A DNA stretch of 64,000 bases from Salticus scenicus (Eukaryota > Arthropoda > Arachnida > Araneae > Salticidae). Positions 46,557-56,018 of this stretch are shown piece after piece. Position numbers and translations under genes: made by a program. Every line of letters starts with the position of its first letter. Within the stretch, counting starts at the first letter, position 1. Location of the stretch: the NCBI GenBank assembly GCA_963930645.1, contig OZ005662.1:4407436-4471435 (forward strand), given 5' to 3'. The notes under the pieces are model-generated. The model did no database searches and had not been told where the DNA came from. It saw only the letters and a program-made list of their open reading frames with translations.

Positions 46557-47853
46557 TTTTTAGCGATTGATTTATATGCATATTTATTATCAGAAAAACT
46601 TAAAAACAAACAAATGCAGGAATTTCACAATTGTATTTTAAAACTCGTATTAGGTTTCAAATTGAAAAATTTGATAAAGATTGGCAAATTTAAGGACAAA
46701 TTAATAACATCCTTGAAATAATTTTACTTCCATTACCCTACTACCGTAGGTAATGAAAGTATTGTGTTCGGTCCAAAAAATTCGATATCTAGTTTTCCCC
46801 TGATTTATATTTAGCCAGTATATGTGTTTGTGTGTATATATATGTGAGTGTATGGATGTGGGGATATTTTTCATTTTTCTGATAATTTTTCAAATCAGTA
46901 CTCATGATATTTAATTTTTACATGAATTTTTAATTCCATATTCCATTTCTGTGGTAAAAGGTTAATAAAAGTAATGTTTTGAATCTTAAAACTTAATACT
47001 TTTAAAAAGAACAAAAGTAGAAATAAAAATTTTCTATTTTTTCTTTTCAAGATTCCCAACACTTTTGTTTCGATTTAACTGAAATAATCAAATTTTTATA
47101 CGCATTTACACAAGTCTTTAAAAAACAGTGGTATTAAAAAAATATAAATCAATCTTGTTCCTATATTGGAGTATTTTATAGTTTTATTCATTTTATGAAA
47201 AAAACTACAAAATACTCCAATATAGAGTGACTTGAAAGTAACTAAGAACAAGTTATTTTTCTGTATTCCTACATCAATAAATAAAAATTTTATTTCATTT
47301 TGTAATAAGCATAACTATTTTTATTTGTTAAATCTAACTTACTAACAGAGAGGTGTCAACCCTTCGAATTTTTATATCGTAATTTCTTTTAAATTTATCT
47401 TCGTCTTAACCACACAATTTACGATAATAAAGAAAAATAATGTTTTTGTGAAAAATATTATTGATATTCAAAAATCCGGAGGGTTGGCAATATTGCATTA
47501 ATTATTTATGAAGTTTACATACCTTGTCTGGAAATATTTGGAAGCAATTTTTTACGCTGAATTGCATTGCTTGGTATTTCGTGGAAACATATATTTTCAC
47601 GGCTACTGTCTGATTTATAAAATGGAACGACGCAATACACCATATTATTAAAAAAAAAAAAAAAAAAAACTCTCACATTTGTTAAATTAATAAAAGATAA
47701 ACCAGAACTCAATTGAAGCTCAATTGCATCGCGCTCGCGGGAAATAAACATAACTTTACGTACGGTATCAAGCGCCATCTACTGGCTATGTTCTTCTTGT
47801 ACTGTTGCCAAGTTTTCGAGCGACTCGCTAGGCATCTACTTAAGGAGGCTCTG
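45132..47853. mobile_element. 2.7-kb TIR element nested in MITE, 7-bp TSD
   Basis: The ends CAGAGCCTCCTTAAGTAGAT and the exact inverse ATCTACTTAAGGAGGCTCTG (25 bp in all) are flanked by CTACGTG (45125-45131, 47854-47860). Comparing with the uninterrupted MITE copies at 25474 and 49227 confirms one CTACRTG in the empty site. The interior is AT-rich with homopolymers (T-run at about 46524-46554), fragments of the hairpin family (about 46075-46200, 46440-46600, 46724-46880) and no transposase. A CAGGGCTATCC terminus lies near 46309. The CAG start suggests hAT, although seven bases is short for that. Confidence 0.85.
46724..46880 (+). mobile_element. Hairpin-bounded repeat, 5' fragment
   Basis: ACTTCCATTACC and GGTAATGAAAGT form the 5' hairpin (46726-46762), followed by the GTGTTCGGTCC and TGTGTTTGTGTGTATATA blocks of the family. 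The 3' part is missing. Confidence 0.65.
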
Positions 47854-48119
47854 CTACGTGTGAACAGATTTTATCTAAATTTGACAAATATTTTTTTTCA
47901 TTATATATTTTTGTTAGTGTTCATTATTATTCTTATCTACCTAGTAATTTAATATTCAGTGTTATTATTCACTAGTATGTGATAAGTTTAGTTTGAATAA
48001 TATTCTGTTTTTATTATTCAAAATGAAAATTATTTTTTATGGGCCCTGAAATCCACAAAAGCCTAAAATCCGCACAACCTCTGGTCCCGAGCTGTGCGGA
48101 TTTTTGACTCTCTACTGTA

Positions 48120-49226
48120 TATATAACTGAATGTGTCAATTGGAAAAAAAAGGGAGAAAGGTGGTTCAGTTATTCTTAATATACAAACAGATTTTTAAAA
48201 TTACAAAGTTGTGTTTCTTAGCAACAGTTATTATTTTAATTTCATAAATTTCTTTTTCACACTTTCTCTTTTAAATAACTTTTATTTTTATTATATATAT
48301 TAGATATATATATATATATATTTGTCAGTTTCAAGTTGTCTACTTTCTTTAAAGGCAATAGTAATGAGATATAGTAATTTAACTAGATAGACTGAGCAGT
48401 ATGTCACAAAATCTAGTATAGTATTTAAACAAAAAAAAAAAAAAAGGTTTTAGTATTTTTCTTAGGAAACTGATATCGGAATGTGCTTTATTTGTACTGA
48501 ATTTATACTACTTGAAAAACTGTCCAAATTAAAATCCCATTTGGTGGTGCCCTCTCTTTAACAGTTTCAAAACCTACAACAGCCTGTTTGATCACCATAC
48601 AAACACCTTTCAAATATCGGACTGTAGCAATCTCTCGCATGATGGTGCCTGCGAGTCCTCATCCAATTCCTAACCTTGAAAAAACCTGTTCACCCACGAT
48701 GCAAAAAAATTTGAAAATTCTGATCACTGGAATGTCCCCGGTGGAGCTTGAGAAGTTCTTATCAGCCTTGCCAGTAACTTTGCAATTTTGTAAGTAAGCA
48801 CAATCAATTCAGCACACCCCAAAACCCTAACACAGGGATTTTCAAGACTCTAGATGTATTTTAATTTTTTCTTTTAATTTGCCATCTTCCTATCCACCCC
48901 ATTACACAAGCAATAGGGACACATACTCAAGATTTTGTGGCTGAAGAAGACTCTTCCAAACACAATGGGTCCTTGAAACGAGATTTTGAATAATTAAAAA
49001 TTTTTATGCTTTTTATTTTATTTTTTTTTTTTTTTTTTATACATTTTTATAAAAATGGATGATTCTGTTTTTCGTAATCAGCGAAACAGGCAAAACCTGC
49101 TAGTACATTATATGGCAAAGTGAAAATGAGAAATTTTTCAAAATAATTTAATATAAAATTCAGGGAGCAAAATTTTCAAAAACACTGAAGGTGGGTAGAC
49201 CCTGAAAAATTTCACCTCTGTAAGTG
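48120..49226. other. Spacer with an unassigned coding-like patch
   Basis: 48540-48800 is GC-richer. The plus strand is open for 69 codons (48588-48797) and, in a different frame, the minus strand across about 48500-48660 is open for about 50. I recognise neither. T/A-runs and a TATATA stretch near 48300 fill the rest. Confidence 0.35.
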
Positions 49227-49876
49227 CAGTAAAATACTAGAAATCTGCTGACACCAAATCCACCAAAGTCGAAAATCAGTATAGTTTTTCGGATACAAAC
49301 AATGAAATTCACTACTAATAAATTACAAAACTGCAAATCAGACATTTTAAAAAAGAACTGGAAAGCAGATTTTGTGCTTGCATTTTATGATTACAAAATA
49401 AAAATAATATGAAAGACTGCAAGAATCAAGTTGCTAATAATAAAATTATTGACAGTATATTAAATTCAGTATTCAGTATTATTATGTTGACGGAATCAAT
49501 GAGGTAAACAATAACAAATTAATTTTTTTTTAATGCTATCTGATGAAGGCTTAATTGTAAGAACTCAGTTAAATTCTTAGAAAAATAAATTTATGTTAAA
49601 ACTATTTACAATAGATTAAAGAAAAAAAAAATCTCAAAAATGTATGTATGCATATTCAAGTAAAGTTTATAACAAAATACATGTGAACAGATTTTATCTA
49701 AATTTAAAAAGAATCTTTTCATTTAAATTAATTGTTTTTGTAATATATATATATATTAGTGTTCATGTTATTCTTACGTGCCTAATAATTTAATACTCAA
49801 GTGAAAATGCATTTTTTATAGGTCCCAAAATCTACATATCTGGTCCAGAGCTCTGTGGATTTTTGATTCTCTATCA
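49227..49876. mobile_element. Pogo/Tigger-type MITE, copy 3, degraded
   Basis: The ends CAGTAAAATACTAGAAATCTG and GGATTTTTGATTCTCTATCA are decayed versions of the family TIR. The interior follows copy 2 in the same orientation (GACAGTATATTAAATTCAG, CTGATGAAGGCTTAATTG, ACATGTGAACAGATTTTATC). It ends about 35 bp before the stop codon of zinc-finger gene 2, in that gene's 3' flank. Confidence 0.75.
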
Positions 49877-49912
49877 TACCAACAAATGTAAGAATTTTAT
49901 CTTGCATGTACG

Positions 49913-51055
49913 TTATTCGTCGGTGTGCTTTTTCATCCCGTGAGTCTTCTGAAGGTGTCTTTTTAAATAGGTCTCAACAGGAAATCCTTTGTTGCATATC
50001 TCACAGAAAAAATTCTTCTCATTCATATGAATTGGAAGATGCCTATTCAAATAGCACTTAAGGGCAAAACCTTTATGGCACACCTCACAAATGTGAGGCT
50101 TCTCTCTGTTATGAATACACTGATGGTGTTTAACTAAATCGCTTTTATTTGAAAATCCCTTATTGCATACTTCACAACTGTAGGGTTTTTCTTTAGTGTG
50201 CGTTAAATGGTGACTTTTATAATGAGATTTATATAAGAATCCTTTCTTACATATTTCACAAATGAAAGGCTTGACTTCCTTATGAATAAGAAAATGCCTG
50301 TTTAAATCTGATTTTGTTGAAAAACCTTTACTGCATACTTCACAAATAAAAGGTTTTTCTGTACTATGAGTATGAAGGTGTTTCCTTAAATTTGATTTTT
50401 GAGAAAAATTTTTATTACATATTTCACAAACATATGGTTTGTCTCCATTATGTATGCGATGGTGAACATTTAACTGAGATTTACCAGAAAATCCTTTATT
50501 GCATAATTCACAAATAAAAGGCTTTTCTCTAGTATGTACGAAAAAGTGTGTTTTCAAATTACTCTTAATTGTAAATTTTTTATTACATATCTCACAACTG
50601 TAAGGCTTCTCTTTTGAATGGATACGAAAATGTATCTTGAGTTTTGATTGATCACGAAACCCTTTATTGCAGACATCACAAATAAAAGGCTTTTCTTTTG
50701 TATGAGTACGAAAATGAACAGTTAAATTAACACCCTGGGAAAATGATTTATTACATATCTTACAAATAAAAGGCTTTTCCTTTGTATGTACACGCATATG
50801 TACATTTAACTCACATTTTCGTGAAAATCTCTTATCGCATATTTCACATGAGAAAGGCTTTTCCTTGACATGAACACGAAGATGGTGTCTCTTTAAGGGA
50901 GCCTTCTCAAAAAATCTTTTATTGCATTCTTTACAACTGTATGGCTTCTCCACATTTGAATGGATTCGAAGGTGTCTGTATAAACCACTTCTTTGAGTAC
51001 ATGTTATTTTACATATTTCACAGCTAAACATTTTTTTCGTTGTAAAAATAAGCAT
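49913..51055 (-). CDS. C2H2 zinc-finger protein 2, 13 fingers
   Basis: This encodes a 380-residue protein with 13 tandem C2H2 fingers and no other domain, very similar to the product of 3847-5001. I use the ATG at 51053-51055, matching gene 1; the same in-frame TAG lies six codons upstream. Fingers 2, 3 and 12 are identical to those of gene 1 and finger 1 differs at two residues, while fingers 4-11 differ mainly at helix positions -1, 2, 3, 5 and 6. Finger 6 is the most changed: TIKSNLKTH against TQKGTLNKH. The C-terminus ends KKHTDE, different from gene 1. It is likely a nuclear DNA-binding regulator with changed specificity. The reading frame is intact. The 3' flank holds a pogo-type MITE within 40 bp of the stop; the 5' flank holds an hAT-type insertion 580 bp upstream. 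Confidence 0.88.
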   Translation of the reverse strand: MLIFTTKKMFSCEICKITCTQRSGLYRHLRIHSNVEKPYSCKECNKRFFEKAPLKRHHLRVHVKEKPFSCEICDKRFSRKCELNVHMRVHTKEKPFICKICNKSFSQGVNLTVHFRTHTKEKPFICDVCNKGFRDQSKLKIHFRIHSKEKPYSCEICNKKFTIKSNLKTHFFVHTREKPFICELCNKGFSGKSQLNVHHRIHNGDKPYVCEICNKNFSQKSNLRKHLHTHSTEKPFICEVCSKGFSTKSDLNRHFLIHKEVKPFICEICKKGFLYKSHYKSHHLTHTKEKPYSCEVCNKGFSNKSDLVKHHQCIHNREKPHICEVCHKGFALKCYLNRHLPIHMNEKNFFCEICNKGFPVETYLKRHLQKTHGMKKHTDE

Positions 51056-51637
51056 ACTTTCACCCAATTCCTATCCTTGAGAAAGTTTTTCAGGACCTTT
51101 TTCACAAGTGGATGCCATTTTTGCTATGTAAAGAAATGCTTGTTTGCTATGTAAAGAAAGGTCTGTTTTAGTTAGCATCATGGGTAATCCTTTATATTAT
51201 ACACTGCAGGTAAAAGATTACACATTATTTGGAACATATAATTCATTACATAGACAGAAAAAAAAGATTAATTCTTTATTTAAAATTAATATTTTTTCTT
51301 AATTTTTGCATCTGATAAGATTCATCGAATTGAGATTTGTAATAATATTTAAAACAAACTTAGAATCAGCAGACTATAAAGATTTCTTAATTGTCCTTCA
51401 GAAATTGGATTTGGGGGTTACATAAAACAACATCATCATTATACATGATACATTTTATATTGAAAAATATCTACAAGGTTTTTTTAATGTTTAAAAAAAA
51501 ACCTAATACTGAATATTTCATTTTATAATATAAATAATGTTTGGAAACTACATTAAATTGAAAATATGAACAGAATACCAAAAAAAAAAAAAAAAAAAAA
51601 AAAAAGATTAAAGTTTCCAGAAAGAGAAAACTGTTTC
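51056..51637. repeat. Duplicated 5' flank of zinc-finger gene 2
   Basis: This matches 5002 to about 5565, including the leader, the AAAGATTACACATTATTTGG stretch and the A-run (here longer, 51582-51605). A small local duplication of GCTATGTAAAGAAA occurs at about 51124-51160. Homology stops abruptly at the TSD ACTGTTTC (51630-51637) and resumes at 55086. Confidence 0.8.
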
Positions 51638-52713
51638 CAGGGGGGTGCCATTTCATAGATGCGCGAATTTTTAGCTATTTGAGATTTCTCGCGCACTACG
51701 TCATAAGGAGAATGGATCAAATCTTGTTTACATTTGAAATAATTGTGTTTAAATTGGGTTTTTATGATTTAATTTTCTTTCTTTTCTTTTAATCGAATTT
51801 GCTTAAATGTACCGTGTGATAATCTTAATCTACGTCTTTTGTTGCTTCCTTGACATACTCCGTATTAGAGCATATAATTTTTTTAAAGAATAGATTATTG
51901 AAAATAATAGAACATTGATGAAAAACTGTGATGTATCATGTATAATAGCAATAGATAGATTGCTCATAAAATCAATTCATGTAAGTAATATATCATCGTG
52001 TATATTATATCATACATTTTCAAGATCAGAAGTAATAAATCAAAGAGATATTAAATTAGCACTAATCATGTAATAAGTATGTTTGTTAAATGTTTATGCT
52101 ACTTCCCTTCGATTTTCAAGTATACTCTTTTGAAAGCAGACAGTAGCCAATGCCTGCTGTCTGCTGTCAAAAGTGACCTTTTTTTTATTCAAATAGGGAC
52201 ATAATTAAGATTTTGTTAAAATTTATTATCTTTATGAAAAATGAAACAAATTGTGGTATCTCATAATAAGCAAAATGTTTAAGTTATGTAGTTTTTAAAA
52301 ATGAGTACACACAAAAATATTCTTGCAGTTCAAAATTAAATTTGCAGTGAAATAAACTTGTGTGTAGAAAAAAAAAATAATCTTAGGTACTTTTTTTTTT
52401 TTTTTTCTTTCTTTAATCCTCTGTAGATAATTGAAAATTTTATGAAATTGTTTTTATGTAGTAACACATTTCAATGTAGCTTTTGTAATAACATGTTAAA
52501 AGTGTCAGTAGTAGCACATGTCTTCCAATGAAAATAGTTTTAAAAATGCCAACATGAGCAAAATGTTTTGAAACTATTTCTGTCATACCATATTTAAACA
52601 ATGAATATAATTTTTCTTTTGTAAAAAATTGTTGATCATTTCTTAAACATTTTGGAGTAATATATATATATATATATATAACACCACAGAACTGAGGTTT
52701 AAAAGTAATAAGT

Positions 52714-52922
52714 ACAAAATTTTGAATAAACACCATAAAATGCAAGAGTTCACAATAATTGTTTCAGGTGAAAAGAAAACATGACCCTTCGGCAGCGCTT
52801 TCTTGGCAGCATTCTTACCTACTTTATTCGCCTTGATAAAGTGTTGTGTTTTCTTTTAACCTGAAAGAAATGTTGCAAGTTCTTGCATTTTATGCTGTTT
52901 ATTCGAAGTTTTGTATTTATTA
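52714..52922. repeat. Fold-back repeat of about 210 bp
   Basis: The left arm (AATAAACACCATAAAATGCA to GGTGAAAAGAAAACA, about 52714-52777) pairs with the right arm (TGTTTTCTTTTAACC to TGCATTTTATGCTGTTTATT, about 52846-52915). The loop contains CTTCGGCAGCG, also present in hairpin-family copies. It is non-coding. Confidence 0.65.
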
Positions 52923-53879
52923 ATTTGGAGTATATTTACTGACAGGGTTTAACCTGGCAAAAAAATTACTTTAGCATTTTAGTGAAAATAGGCTAGCACT
53001 ATTTTAGCTTTTCGAAAGTTAATTAATTCTTTGGATACCATTGATTTCTTTTACTTACAAGGAACATCACCCAAGTGTCCGGCTCGGATTTCAATGAGTG
53101 AGAGGTGTTTCTTTTCTAGAAGCGTTTCTTTTCTAGAAGCGTTTCTTTCATATTTGATATGCTATCAAATTTTACTAAAAAATTTGTATTTATACAGCAT
53201 GTGACTACTCAAATGAATAATTCAGTTGAAATAATTTTCAGTACTACTATAAATTTTCATTTGTAACTTAAACATGAAAGCGCAAAATCATTTTGCTTTG
53301 TTTTTAAACTGTGCTATCATAATGTTAGACCCACCACCACGTATAATTTTTTTTTTTTTTTTTTTTTTTTTTCTGGATTGTGTTTTATCAACTGCCCTTC
53401 CCCCTTTTTCGGTGCAAGAATTAAAAAAGTGATCATCAGTCCATTCTCATATCAGACTTTTTTGTATATTCATATTGCTTTCCGCTACAGTACAGATTTT
53501 CATGCAAGACAAGTTAGCTGTATCCGAAGGTCTTTTTGTTTTCATGTACATGAAGCATATTACTGATTACATAAATACATATATGCATATTATTGATTGC
53601 TGCAGTACAAAATTTCATACATTTCTTGAATTCTTCATACACTTGGAATTTAACAACTAAAAATTCGGCAAGTGATTTTAGTACCCTTCTAATTTCTGCT
53701 ATTAAGGAACCTATTTTATTTGTAAACTGATACTAATAATTATTTTGAAATATATTATTATGCTGAAACTTTTTTTAAATGGGGAAATAATAAATTTAAT
53801 ATGAGTTTAAAGTCTGACATAAATATTAAATTTTTCTATTTCCAATATTTAGTTTATTTTTAATATTAAAATTCATAAT

Positions 53880-54610
53880 ATTGAAGTATTTAAAAGGTAA
53901 ACAAACGTACCTATCATAATATTACAGATAACTGAATATATTATGTATTTCTTTTTAAATTGAAAATTATAAGTGTTTTATTTTGAACAAACTATTTTAA
54001 AGAATGTATTTTTATTTCATTTTTACTCATAAAATTAAAATTCATGATTTTACCGAAATATCTGAAATGTAAACAAACAAATCACGCTAGTACGGCAAAA
54101 TTTATATATTTTAGATTTTTTTTTTTAAACAAATACGTGCGCTTTCTTTTGAGCAAAACATCTAAATAACTGCATTTTTCTTTCATTTCATTTTAATATA
54201 ATTGAAATTCATCGTCTTATTGAAGTAATTCATGACAATGTTGAAGTATTTAAAAGGTAAACAAACATATCATGATATTACAGATAACTTCATATATTGT
54301 GTATTCCTTTTTAAATTGAAAAATATAAGTGTTTTATTTTGAACTAATATTTAAAAAATGTGCTTATGTTTCATTTTTACTCATAAAATTAAAATTCATA
54401 ATTTTACTGAAGTATCTGAAATGTAAACAAACATATCGCGATCGTACAGTAAAATGTATATATTTTATATTCTTTTAAAAAAATATGTGTGCTTTCTTTT
54501 GAGTAAAACAATTAAATAACTGAATTTTTATTTAATTTAATTTTAATATAATTGAAATTCACCGTTTTATTGAAGTATTATAAATGTAAACAAATGCATA
54601 GCAATGTTGC
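53880..54610. repeat. About 170-bp tandem array with forkhead-type motifs
   Basis: Four and a half imperfect units, also visible as a 360-bp higher-order pair. Each contains GTAAACAAAC or a one-base variant at 53897, 54069, 54257, 54423 and 54586 (spacings 172, 188, 166, 163), together with ATAAAATTAAAATTCAT and TTTCTTTTGAG blocks. GTAAACAAA matches the known core bound by forkhead proteins. Whether it functions is unknown. Confidence 0.75.
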
Positions 54611-54798
54611 CGAAAACGCGAAAGCTTTATAATTTTTTATGAACTTATATGTATTTAAAATAAATATTTTAACGAATGTACTTTTATTCATGTAATACCG
54701 TTCTTGATTTTCGTTTTGGGGTAATATTTATATCAGATTATAGGATATATTTTTTAGTAAGTAATAGCTAGCTCTGGGCGAACAGCCGTATATCTTGT

Positions 54799-54976
54799 CA
54801 GGCCCCGACTTACGGCAGGGCATACGGGGCAAATGCCCTGGGCCCCCCCTCCTGGAAGGGGCCCCCCTACAGGCGAATACAGAAATTCTGCAACCTAAAG
54901 ACCTCTTATGCCACTGCAAGGGGGCCCCCCAGAATAGGCTTGCCCCGGGGCTGCAGGTAGTCTAAGTCGGGCCCTG
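54799..54976. mobile_element. 178-bp hAT MITE, TSD TATCTTGT
   Basis: The ends CAGGCCCCGACTTA and (reversed) CAGGGCCCGACTTAGAC match. TATCTTGT is duplicated exactly at 54791-54798 and 54977-54984. It is very GC-rich (GGGGCCCCCC-type blocks) in contrast to the host DNA. It is the same family as 59223-59722 by its CAGRGCCCGA ends and GCCCCGTATGCCC-like subterminal words. It is non-coding. Confidence 0.92.
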
Positions 54977-55085
54977 TATCTTGTATCGTAGTTTGTTTCT
55001 GTCTTTCGCCACGTGACGTTTCACTTCTGCTTGCTTCTGATTGGCTACTCTTCAAATGGCCCAACCTTATGATAGAAGAACCTTG

Positions 55086-55362
55086 ACTGTTTCTAGTGGC
55101 TACTAACAGAAGAGAAAATATATTAACGAAATATTTCAAATTTAGGTACTGCTTGTATATGAAAACATAACATCTAATAAAACATGCATGTAAGCAAAAT
55201 ACCAAAAAATAAACGTTTGAAGTCTTCAGAATAAGAAAACTGTTCCTTAATGCAGCTGGTGGTTACTAGGAGAAGAAAATATATCGTAACGAAATATTTC
55301 AAATTTAGGTACAGCTTGTATAAGAAAATATATAGGAACATACATGTAAGCAAAATATAAAT
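55086..55362. repeat. Duplicated flank, tandemly doubled
   Basis: It continues the zinc-finger flank homology (matching about 5565-5690), then repeats the same block once more from about 55200 to 55355: ACCAAAAAATAAACG, AAACTGTTCCTTAATGC, TATTTCAAATTTAGGTAC. Homology ends where the retrotransposon LTR begins at 55363. Confidence 0.7.
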
Positions 55363-55969
55363 TGTTACAAAATTGTAAATAATTTGTGTTTATTTTTGTA
55401 TAAATTCTTTTAAAGAGGCTTAGTAAGTAGATAAAGTGCTAATTTTGTGTATTTCTAGTCGTTTTAGTGTTGAAATAGCCTTATTTTCCCTTAAAAATGC
55501 ATTAAAAAGCCCCATAAGGCAGGTAATGGATTTGGTGCCAAATTTGGCGACTTTTTCCCACCTTGGCGAGAAAATCCTTATAAGGGATATACCAAATATG
55601 GAAACTCTAATCTCATTGGCTGATGAGATATGGAAATTTCCGGAACCTTCCACATTTTTCTACAGGGGAATATAAGGAGCGTTTTACCGCCAAGGCGAGT
55701 TCAGTTCTGTTCCCCGCCACCTTCGCTAATGCTTGCATTGTTTTGAGCCTCTTTGAAAGAGACTTGCTTCAAGTGTTATTGCTATACAGTTTGTACTGTG
55801 GATTTGCTATTGACAGCTGTTGTTTAAGCTGTGTTTACTGGTTGAATTGAAGCTGATACTTGGGTTATAGATCTGTATTTCTCTGGAACTTTCTGTGAAT
55901 AAATTACTGAATTTTTGTAAGTTTTGCCTTTCATTCTCAGACAACTCACGAACCCCCAAGTACGCAACA
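55363..55969 (+). repeat. 5' LTR of the gypsy element
   Basis: It begins TGTTAC at 55363, where flank homology stops, and ends ACA at 55969, four bases before the primer site. It contains a TATAAGGAGCG promoter-like word near 55672 with TTCAGTTCTG after it, and AATAAATTACTGAATTTTTG as a polyadenylation candidate near 55899. The right LTR is not available for comparison, so the boundaries are inferred. Confidence 0.65.
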
Positions 55970-55973
55970 TTTC

Positions 55974-55991
55974 TGGTGTCAGAAGTGGGAT
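55974..55991 (+). other. Primer-binding site, tRNA-Leu type
   Basis: TGGTGTCAGAAGTGGGAT is complementary to a tRNA 3' end of the form ATCCCACTTCTGACACCA, as in arthropod leucine tRNAs (from memory). It lies just after the LTR, where minus-strand priming is expected. Confidence 0.7.
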
Positions 55992-56018
55992 TGTCTGTGA
56001 ATGCTGATAACTAGAGCT

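Larger units (their letters stand above)
44674..48117. mobile_element. Pogo/Tigger-type MITE, copy 2, interrupted
   Basis: The ends TAGTAGAGAGCCAGAAATCC and (right) GGATTTTTGACTCTCTACTG are inverted, with TA on the outside. The order is reversed relative to copy 1: the TCTGGTCCCGAGCTGTGCGG region is at the right. A 2722-bp element sits inside with a 7-bp duplication; without it the MITE is about 715 bp, like copy 1. TTCTGATGAAGGCC and GACAGTATATTAAATTCA motifs match copy 3. Confidence 0.88.
51638..55085. mobile_element. 3.4-kb hAT-type insertion, TSD ACTGTTTC
   Basis: The zinc-finger flank is interrupted exactly here: ACTGTTTC occurs at 51630-51637 and 55086-55093, and the uninterrupted copy near 5550-5570 has it once. 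The left end is CAGGGGGGTGCCATTTCATA; the right end reversed is CAAGGTTCTTCTATCATAAG, so the TIR match is weak (CARGG). It contains a fold-back (52714-52922), a tandem array (53880-54610) and a nested hAT MITE (54799-54976). No transposase is recognisable. The poor TIR match suggests a composite or a partly replaced end. Confidence 0.7.
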
